Source of the DNA: Pavlovales sp. CCMP2436
Lineage: Eukaryota > Haptophyta > Pavlovophyceae > Pavlovales
DNA length: 31,580 nucleotides
Direction: 5' to 3'
Assembly (NCBI GenBank): GCA_026770615.1
Contig: MU631664.1
Coordinates: forward strand, 124,776-156,355
Both the position numbers and the translations under genes were made by a program. This document shows, piece by piece, positions 25,793 through 31,580 of this stretch (position 1 is the stretch's first letter; each line of letters starts with the position of its first letter). Under the pieces are notes generated by a model. That model saw nothing but the letters and a program-made list of their open reading frames with translations. It did no database searches and was not told where the DNA came from.

Positions 25793-28700
25793 TCAGAAGC
25801 GCGTTGAGAACGGGAGTCGAACCTGCCCCGAGAACATGCTCGCGCTCTTCCGCGCGCCTGTGCTGCGCACAGCGGGAGCACGCGGGTCTGTGTGCCGCGT
25901 CCACGGCGAGGGGCGGCTGGGCCCGAGCGTCGAGGCCGCCGAATAGGGTAGCATGCGCGCGCTCGCGAGGGGCGTGCGCGTGTAGCCGGCGACGCGCGGA
26001 GCGGACGCGGAGTGCGCGTAGGAGCGGCTGCCTCCGAGCGCCCACGGCGGCTGCTGCTGCTGGCCGTAGCCCGCGCCGTAGCCCGCGCCCAGGCTGGCGG
26101 GCGAGCGCGCGCGCGGGGGCGGCTGCTTGGCGAAGGGCACGTAGTTGTAGGCACGCGAGACCTGCGCCTTCTTGCCCACCACAGTCCGCGGCACCGGCGG
26201 CGGCACCCTCGGCTCGGCCCGCCGCCCGCTGAACGGCGCGTGCGCCACGCCGCCGCGCACCGCCGCCGCCGTGCGCCCGGCGCCGCCGCCGCCGCCGCGG
26301 TTGAGCTGCAGCCGGCGCGCGAGGCCCGCCATGAGTGCGTCCTCGTCCAAGGCCACCTGCGCACCCACCTGCCTCGCCTGCGCGCGCGGCTCGCCTGCGC
26401 CCGCCCGCGCGTCGGAGGCCGCGGAGAGCAAGGAGAGCTGGCCGAGGTAGGAGCTCGGCCGCTGCGCTGCGGGACCGGCAGGCCTGGCGCGCAGCCGTGC
26501 CTTGGCGGCCGCGAGTGCGCGCTCCGCCTCTGCGTCCGCAAGCGCCTCCCGCTCGGCGCGCGCGCTCCGCTCCGCCAGTCGCGCGCGCGCGCGGTCGGCC
26601 ATTTGGCTGTTGCGTGCGCCCTGCGCCTGCGTCACGCCCTTGCCCGGCCCCTGCTCGCGCAAGCGCCCGCTGCTAGGGCCGCCGTAGTAGCCGCCGATGC
26701 CGCCGCCACCGAGATAGCCGCCGCTCGGCTGGCCACCATAGCCGCCGCCGCTGTATCCCCCGTAGCCGCCGGGGCCCTTGCCCCCCTTTTCTGCGCGCAG
26801 CAGGGCGGCCGCGCGCACCCCGCCGGAGAGACGCGAGGAGTCGCGCAGCCGGCGTGAGGCGGGGTCGGTGTGCCGCTCCTCCTCACTCACGAGAACGGCG
26901 GAGAGTGTGTGTATGCGGCCGGTGAAGAGGTTCGAGGAGGAGCCGAGGCCTCCGCTGCGCTGCGCCTGCCCCCGCGCCTGCCACTGCGCGGAGGAGTGCC
27001 CCGAATCGAGGCTCAGCCGCCCGCTACCATCCAGCCGGCCGCTGCCCCGCGGCTCGGCCTGCCTGCGCTCCTCGTAGCGCACACGCGCACCCGGCACACC
27101 ATTGCGGCCGCTGCACGTGGAGTCGAGGCGCACGACCACCTTGTGCAGCCGGAACCAGACGCACACGAGCCGCCTGCGCGCGTACGTCTGGATGGTGAGC
27201 GCCGCTGCCTTGTGCAGCATCGTCGGCGCGGCGTGCCACGGCGGCGGCGGCGAGGCAGGGCGAGCAGCGGGAGAAGAAGCACGCCAGGCGGGGCGAGGGG
27301 CAGGCCGCGATGCCTCCGCCCCTGGAGTGGGCTCGGGCGCGGCCGGCTGCGGCGCAGTGGCATGCAGTCTCTGCTTGGCAGGGAGCTTGGCCGAGGCAGC
27401 CGGGGCAGGGGGCGGTGCGAGGGCGGAGGGAGCGGCGCGGCTCGCCTCGATGTGGCCAAGCAGGTGCGAGCGGTTGCGGCTGCCGCGCCGACTCTGGCTG
27501 TCCGCGCCTGACTGCCCGCGCTGACTGTCCGCGCCTGACTGTCTGCGCTGACAGTCCGCGGCTGACTGTCCGCGGCTCTGCGCTGCCACGGGTGGGTAGG
27601 AGCGAGAGTCTGCGCGCCCGAGGGGGAGAGAGGGCGCGGCTGCCTGCCTGCCGCTGTCTGCGCTCGGCTGCCTGAGGCTCTTGGTCGCTGGCTGCCCGCC
27701 ACCCACTCTCCGCTCCCCGCTCTCTCTCCCCTCCCTCACGAGCGAGTCGCGCCCCGAACTTGGCCCGGGTTCCAAGCCGCCCTGCGAGTCTAGCGTCGCG
27801 GCGACTCGCGCGCGCACAATAGGGTCCGGCCCACCGTCCGTTGCTGCCTGCGGCGGAGCGCCTGCGAGCGGCGGGTGGCTGCTTTGCGGAGTCTGCGCGC
27901 GCGCGTCCGCCGGCTGATGAGCTGAGGCGCGCGGCTGCTGCCCCAGCAGCGAAGGCAGCGGAGACGACGGATGAGACGAAGGGTGAGACGAGAAAAGAGA
28001 GGGCGCAGGCAGGTGCCCCCCGCCCGAGCCGCGCCGCACGCCTAATGCCTCAGCCTCTCTCCGCTCTGCCCTCTCCTCTGCCCGCCTGATCTCCTCCCTC
28101 TCAGCTTCAGCCTCTCTCTGCTCTGCCCTCTCCTCCGCCCGTCTGATATCCTCCCTCTCAGCCTCAGCCTCTCTCAGCTCTGCCCTCTCCTCCGCCTGCC
28201 TGATCTTCTCCCTCTCAGCTTCAGCCTCTCGCCGCTCTGCCCTCTCCTCCGCCCGCCTGATATCCTCCCTCTTCGCTGCCACGTCGGCATCTGCGTCGCC
28301 CCGCCTGACTTGCTCGTGAGTGGCGGCGGAGGAGGAGGAGGGGTTGGGGGAGGAGGAGGAGGCCGCAGTCCTCTTGGGGGAGGAGGAGAATGAGGCAGTC
28401 CTCTTTGGCGAGCGTTTGGCCACCTCGACTGGGGTGCGCGGCGGCTCGCCCTGGGGGTCTGCCCCCTGCGCTCCCGGAGCGAAACGGTTTCCAGACGCAA
28501 GGATCTCAAAGTGCCCGGACTTCTCGCTGCCCGTCTCGTCCTTCGAGCCACCCGCCTCCTCCTCCTCTTCCTCCTCCTCCTTGTCCCACACCGACTGCTC
28601 CGGCCCCAGAGAGCCTCGCTTGGCAGTGGGAGAGGCGGAGAGCTCGAAGTGCCCGGACTTTTCGCTGCCGGACTCCTCGTCCCTCTCCCTCCCGGACTGA

Positions 28701-29590
28701 GCTTCTCCGGACTGGGCCGCAGCCGCAGGGGGCGGGAAAGGGGAGGCGAGCTCCCTACCGGGCCCGGACTTTTCGCTGCCTGAGAGCTCATCAAACTCCT
28801 CGTCATACTCCGCCTCCGCCTCCAGCTCCATCTCCGCCTTCGCCACCGGAGGCGGGGACGGGGGCGGGGGCGGAGGCGCCTCCGCCTCTGCGCCGCCGCC
28901 CGCGCCAGAGCCGCCCCCTGTCCCCCGGGAGCCAGCGCCGGGCGGAGCGAGTGCATCCCGAGGCGAGACAGGCAGCTTGCGCCCGCGGCCACCATCGCCC
29001 GTACCCACCTGTATGCCCTCCCTCTGCTCGGCGAGCTGCTCCCCGATGAATCGCTGGTGCGCCTCGCTCTCCGCCTGTCTACGCGCCAGAGCCCGTTGCG
29101 CGGCGAGCTCCTCGACGGTCACGGGGAGGGCGGGCCGGTCGGGCTCGGGCTTGCGCTGCGCCTCCTCGCTCACCTCCTCTGCGATCACCTCGCCGTCGGT
29201 CGAGAAGGTAAGCGGCGGGTAGTCCTCTTCGCTCAGCGTCTCGAGGATCCGGATGAGCGCCTCGCAAGTGACACTCAGGTCGATGGCGAGCGTCTTGGCC
29301 TCCTGCTTCTCCGCCGCGGAGCGCGGCACGGCGGCGAGTCTGTCGCCCACGGTGTCGCAGAGCAGGTCGACAGCACGCGTCTTTACGCCGAGCGACGACT
29401 GCTCGGCGAATGCCGCACGGAAGGCGTGCACGCAGCTGAGCAACTGCGGCCAGCAAACGCGCATCTGCTCGGACGATGGGGAGAGCGAGAGCTGGAGCTC
29501 GGTCCGTTGCTCGAGCGCGCGCGCGAGCGCGCGAAGCCATCTATGGACCACCCTGCCTAGCCCGAGCGCATCGGCGTCGTTGGCGGTCAT
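25793..29590 (-). CDS. Large charged coiled-coil protein with IQ motif, about 1265 aa
   Basis: ATG 29590 (MTANDADALGLGRVVHRWLR) to TGA 25795-25793, no intron needed. The N-terminal 160 residues are helical and look folded (VCWPQLLSCVHAFRAAF, LAIDLSVTCEALIRILETLS). An acidic region has three SEKSG repeats, two continuing HFE (about 28500-28790). Then come four 19-residue repeats of the type EDIRRAEERAERREAEAER (about 28272-28045), a continuous charged helix. An IQ-like motif, ALTIQTYARRRLVCVW, lies near 27200-27140, a calmodulin-binding signature. A Gly/Tyr-rich tract sits at about 26790-26680. This architecture suits a cytoskeletal, ciliary or scaffold protein, but no family is recognised. 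The same frame continues upstream to ATG 29659 except for one TGA at 29638-29636. Confidence 0.75.
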   Translation of the reverse strand: MTANDADALGLGRVVHRWLRALARALEQRTELQLSLSPSSEQMRVCWPQLLSCVHAFRAAFAEQSSLGVKTRAVDLLCDTVGDRLAAVPRSAAEKQEAKTLAIDLSVTCEALIRILETLSEEDYPPLTFSTDGEVIAEEVSEEAQRKPEPDRPALPVTVEELAAQRALARRQAESEAHQRFIGEQLAEQREGIQVGTGDGGRGRKLPVSPRDALAPPGAGSRGTGGGSGAGGGAEAEAPPPPPPSPPPVAKAEMELEAEAEYDEEFDELSGSEKSGPGRELASPFPPPAAAAQSGEAQSGRERDEESGSEKSGHFELSASPTAKRGSLGPEQSVWDKEEEEEEEEAGGSKDETGSEKSGHFEILASGNRFAPGAQGADPQGEPPRTPVEVAKRSPKRTASFSSSPKRTAASSSSPNPSSSSAATHEQVRRGDADADVAAKREDIRRAEERAERREAEAEREKIRQAEERAELREAEAEREDIRRAEERAEQREAEAEREEIRRAEERAERREAEALGVRRGSGGGHLPAPSLFSSHPSSHPSSPLPSLLGQQPRASAHQPADARAQTPQSSHPPLAGAPPQAATDGGPDPIVRARVAATLDSQGGLEPGPSSGRDSLVREGRESGERRVGGGQPATKSLRQPSADSGRQAAAPSLPLGRADSRSYPPVAAQSRGQSAADCQRRQSGADSQRGQSGADSQSRRGSRNRSHLLGHIEASRAAPSALAPPPAPAASAKLPAKQRLHATAPQPAAPEPTPGAEASRPAPRPAWRASSPAARPASPPPPWHAAPTMLHKAAALTIQTYARRRLVCVWFRLHKVVVRLDSTCSGRNGVPGARVRYEERRQAEPRGSGRLDGSGRLSLDSGHSSAQWQARGQAQRSGGLGSSSNLFTGRIHTLSAVLVSEEERHTDPASRRLRDSSRLSGGVRAAALLRAEKGGKGPGGYGGYSGGGYGGQPSGGYLGGGGIGGYYGGPSSGRLREQGPGKGVTQAQGARNSQMADRARARLAERSARAEREALADAEAERALAAAKARLRARPAGPAAQRPSSYLGQLSLLSAASDARAGAGEPRAQARQVGAQVALDEDALMAGLARRLQLNRGGGGGAGRTAAAVRGGVAHAPFSGRRAEPRVPPPVPRTVVGKKAQVSRAYNYVPFAKQPPPRARSPASLGAGYGAGYGQQQQPPWALGGSRSYAHSASAPRVAGYTRTPLASARMLPYSAASTLGPSRPSPWTRHTDPRAPAVRSTGARKSASMFSGQVRLPFSTRF
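28045..28272 (-). repeat. Four tandem 57-bp units coding a charged helix
   Basis: Plus-strand units of the type CCTCTC..GCTCTGCCCTCTCC recur every 57 bases. On the coding strand each is 19 residues with a fixed EE-R-AE--R-EAEAER pattern. Third-position changes dominate between units, which suggests selection on the protein. Confidence 0.85.
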
Positions 29591-29659
29591 GTCACCGGCG
29601 GCAGAAAACTTCAGCACGTAGTTTCGAGAGCTGCCTCACTTGAACTTCGCCATCTCCAT

Positions 29660-30289
29660 CGCGACCGTTATTTCGAACGTCGGCCGTTTTTCAAAACTCC
29701 AACGACGGTGAGCGCGCACTCGTCATGGGCCCCACGTCATGGTGGCAGCCCCGGCCACCGAGCGCGACGTGAAGCTGCCACCAGCACCTACGCTACCACC
29801 ACGCCGGTCGAGGCGGCGGAGGCGGCGGAGGAGGCGGTCACGGGGCCGTGCGATCGCGCGCGGCGCCTGGGCGCACTACGTCTACGGGACCCGCACTACC
29901 TCAGGCTCAGCAGCTCCAACTCCGCAGCCGCTACGAACACCTCTGACCGCGGCAGTAACGGTGCCAAGGTGCTGAGCATTATGAAGCGCGCTCGAGACGG
30001 AGCCCGGCCGATTTCCGCGTGCCGAGTTACGTAAATTGCCACTTACCAGGAGTGCAGGACCGGCCTCCGCCTTTCTTGATTAATAATTAGTCAGATCTTA
30101 AATCGTATCAATAAATTTGAGAATTGACCTCCTTAACTTAGTACAGTAGAGATTCGAAAAATGAACTATAGTTAGTTCGTTTTTGTAGATTAACTAGTGT
30201 AACAATAATACGCCCGAACCAGAGTTTCAGCGCGGCGCATCGCGGACTGGCGCGACGCTCACACAATAAGCGCAAGCCTACGGCTCGTC
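29660..30289. other. Intergenic region between two minus-strand genes
   Basis: 29660-30030 is GC-rich with several open plus-strand frames that have no motif and are Arg/Ala/Thr-rich; I treat them as noise. It should include the promoter of the 29590 gene. 30050-30225 is AT-rich and probably is the 3' flank of the gene that ends at 30290. Confidence 0.4.
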
Positions 30290-31463
30290 TCATTGCTCGC
30301 CGTCCTCGTCGGGTGCGCGCGGCGACGGCGACAGCGGCAACGGCACGAGCGGATGCGGGAGCGGTGAGAGCGGCTGCGCGAGCGGCGCGGGCGGCGGCAT
30401 CGGGGAGAGTGGCAACGGTATGCTGCTTGGCAGCGGGGAGGCGAGCAACGGCGGCGTGCCCGGCGGCGGCATCGGCGAGAGCGGCGGCGGCATCGGCGGC
30501 TGGTAGGTGTCCGTCACTGGCGCGGCGTAGAGCGGCGGCGACGGCGTGCTCGGGGCTCTCACGGGCGTGCGCGGCGGCGCGGCCGGTGCGGCCGCGCGCG
30601 CGGCGAGGGCAGGGTCGGTACCGAGCGCCGCGTCAGCCAAGTCGTTCGCCAGCGCGCCCAGACCGCTGGTCATCCCCTTGAGGAAGGACGTGGCGGCGTT
30701 GGGCTTGCCGCGGTCGCCCTCGTTGTGCCGCACCGGGCCGCCGGGGGGCGAGGGCGAGCCCGCCTTGCGCCCCCACGAGTCCTTGCGCTGCAGCCGCCGG
30801 ATGCCGCCGAGCAGCCGGTTGGACGCGCCCGCCACCTGCCCCGCACTCGCCGCGCTCTCCATGGCGAGGGAGGAGGGCGGGGGGGGGGGCACCACCCCTC
30901 CGTTGGCTTCGATGCGTTGCTCGAGTTCGACGCGCGCCATCCGCTCATCGAGGAGCATGGTCTTGAACATGCCCATCTCCTCCTCCAGACGCATGCGCAC
31001 CTACGGGGGGGAGGGGGGGGGGCAGTGAGCGTTGCGCTCAGGCTGGCATTGGCGCGCGGCGTCGGAGCAGCCTTTTTGCTGTGTGTGGAGCGGGACAGGA
31101 GGGGCAGGGGAGGCAGGCAGAGGAAACGGGAAGACAGACTGTGTGAATTCATTTGTTTGTTTATGACTTTTTTTTGAAACGGGCTAAATTTGAGCGCAGC
31201 ATTGCTGCCTGACATACTTTGGGCAGTGGCACAGGCAGGTAACGACAAGAAGATAATTTTCATATAAAATCGTCAAAATAATCGCACATTTTTTTGTAAA
31301 CGAGTAGACATATCTGAAAAAGTAAAAGTAAAAGTTAAAAAACTAAGATCGCACCTTGAGTGCGGCCTCGTTGTCGAAGAGTTTCTGCTTGAGGCCGAGC
31401 ACCTCCTCCTTGCAAGCGGACAGCTCGCGCTGCAGAGAATCGATCTTGAGCAGGGCCTCGCGC
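30290..31463 (-). CDS. Coiled-coil and proline-rich protein, 3' exons of a gene entering from the right
   Basis: Two exons are visible. Exon 31463-31355 codes REALLKIDSLQRELSACKEE then LGLKQKLFDNEAALK. After the intron, exon 31000-30290 continues in phase as VRMRLEEEMGMFKTMLLDER then MARVELEQRIEANGG, so one coiled coil spans the junction. The rest is disordered: LLGGIRRLQRKDSWGRK, a central SFLKGMTSGLGALANDLADA helix, then a long proline-rich tail with repeated SPMPPP and PLSP units, ending DEDGEQ. The coiled coil followed by a disordered Pro-rich tail resembles kinesin or cytoskeletal adaptor C-termini, but no motor or other domain lies in the window. The first exons are beyond base 31580. 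Confidence 0.75.
31001..31354 (-). other. Predicted 354-nt intron of the terminal gene
   Basis: Donor CTCAAG|GTGCGA at 31354, acceptor CCCTCCCCCCCGTAG at 31001, phase 0 on both sides. The interior is AT-richer than the exons. The plus strand of the tract is the long G-run near 31003-31022. Confidence 0.75.
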
Positions 31464-31580
31464 CTGAGGGGAGGAGGAGGGGAGGGGAGGGGGGAGAGGG
31501 GGAGAAGGGGGGGGTAGGCTCAGAGTTCGCGCGTCAAAAACGAATACAACACAAGAAAGGAAGGGAAAGGAGGGGAGGGG
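31464..31580 (-). other. 3' part of the next upstream intron
   Basis: Minus strand: an extended pyrimidine tract ending CTCCTCCTCCCCTCAG at 31464, directly before exon 31463. The donor is beyond the window edge. The tract of nearly pure C/T covers about 60 bases. Confidence 0.65.

Noticed and set aside
26012..29560. Long plus-strand ORFs opposite the large coiled-coil gene
   Set aside because: They are shadows of a GC-rich antisense frame with Arg/Ala/Pro composition and no motifs.
29708..30034. Plus-strand ORF of 108 codons
   Set aside because: Simple Ala/Thr/Arg-rich composition, overlapped by another open frame, no motif or splice signals.
1..31580. CRISPR array, prokaryotic operon or phage-like module
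   Set aside because: No regularly spaced short repeats with unique spacers, and introns and retroelements show a eukaryotic nuclear genome.

Overview
This is a 31.6 kb piece of a eukaryotic nuclear genome, most probably a unicellular alga. A haptophyte-like genome is my best guess; pelagophyte or dinoflagellate are alternatives. The reasons are the very GC-rich coding sequence with Pro/Ala/Ser-rich proteins, GT-AG introns with pyrimidine-rich acceptors, AATAAA signals and a high load of class I and class II transposons. The taxonomic guess is inference; the eukaryotic nature is seen directly.

Layout. 1-0.65 kb is a frameshifted remnant of a LINE-type ORF. 0.65-1.67 kb holds a tRNA-like box pair, a dispersed 34-bp repeat, a weak hypothetical ORF and a LINE-like tail. 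1.675-8.068 kb is a complete-length but dead Ty1/copia LTR retrotransposon with two 260-bp LTRs, gag, protease, integrase and RT/RNase H, carrying several in-frame stops and frameshifts. 8.2-9.2 kb is a minus-strand zinc-finger gene with a well-supported 112-nt intron. 9.3-12.4 kb is an AC-rich minus-strand non-LTR retrotransposon remnant in which a ubiquitin-like domain ending in LRGG sits directly before the endonuclease. This is the most unusual feature of the window, and a 0.33 kb nested insertion lies inside the element. 12.5-13.8 kb, divergent from it, is an ORF with a UBA-like segment and 11-mer Lys/Ala repeats, cut by one in-frame TAG. 14.1-15.6 kb is AC-rich repeat-like DNA with an ORF that has a signal-peptide-like start, plus an exact two-copy 159-bp tandem repeat. 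15.6-17.3 kb is GC-rich, contains an assembly gap beside 70 G, and has a broken minus-strand ORF. 17.5-18.7 kb is an FkbM-type methyltransferase reading frame with two in-frame stops. 19.15-20.2 kb pairs a 167-bp TA-flanked MITE with the N-terminal part of a pogo/CENP-B-like transposase. 20.86-22.5 kb carries a minus-strand P-loop NTPase and a partial inverted duplicate of it, inside an imperfect inverted repeat. 22.5-22.7 kb repeats the LINE-like tail seen at 1.3 kb.

From 22.9 kb onwards the DNA looks like ordinary host genes: a plus-strand protein with a pRiA4b ORF-3-like fold signature and an SP/TP-rich tail, a convergent minus-strand protein of about 1265 residues with charged 19-residue coiled-coil repeats and an IQ motif, and the 3' part of a minus-strand coiled-coil/proline-rich gene with a clear intron, running off the right edge.

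The left two thirds is thus a transposon graveyard with scattered gene remnants, and the right third is gene territory. I see no operon-like cooperation between the host genes.
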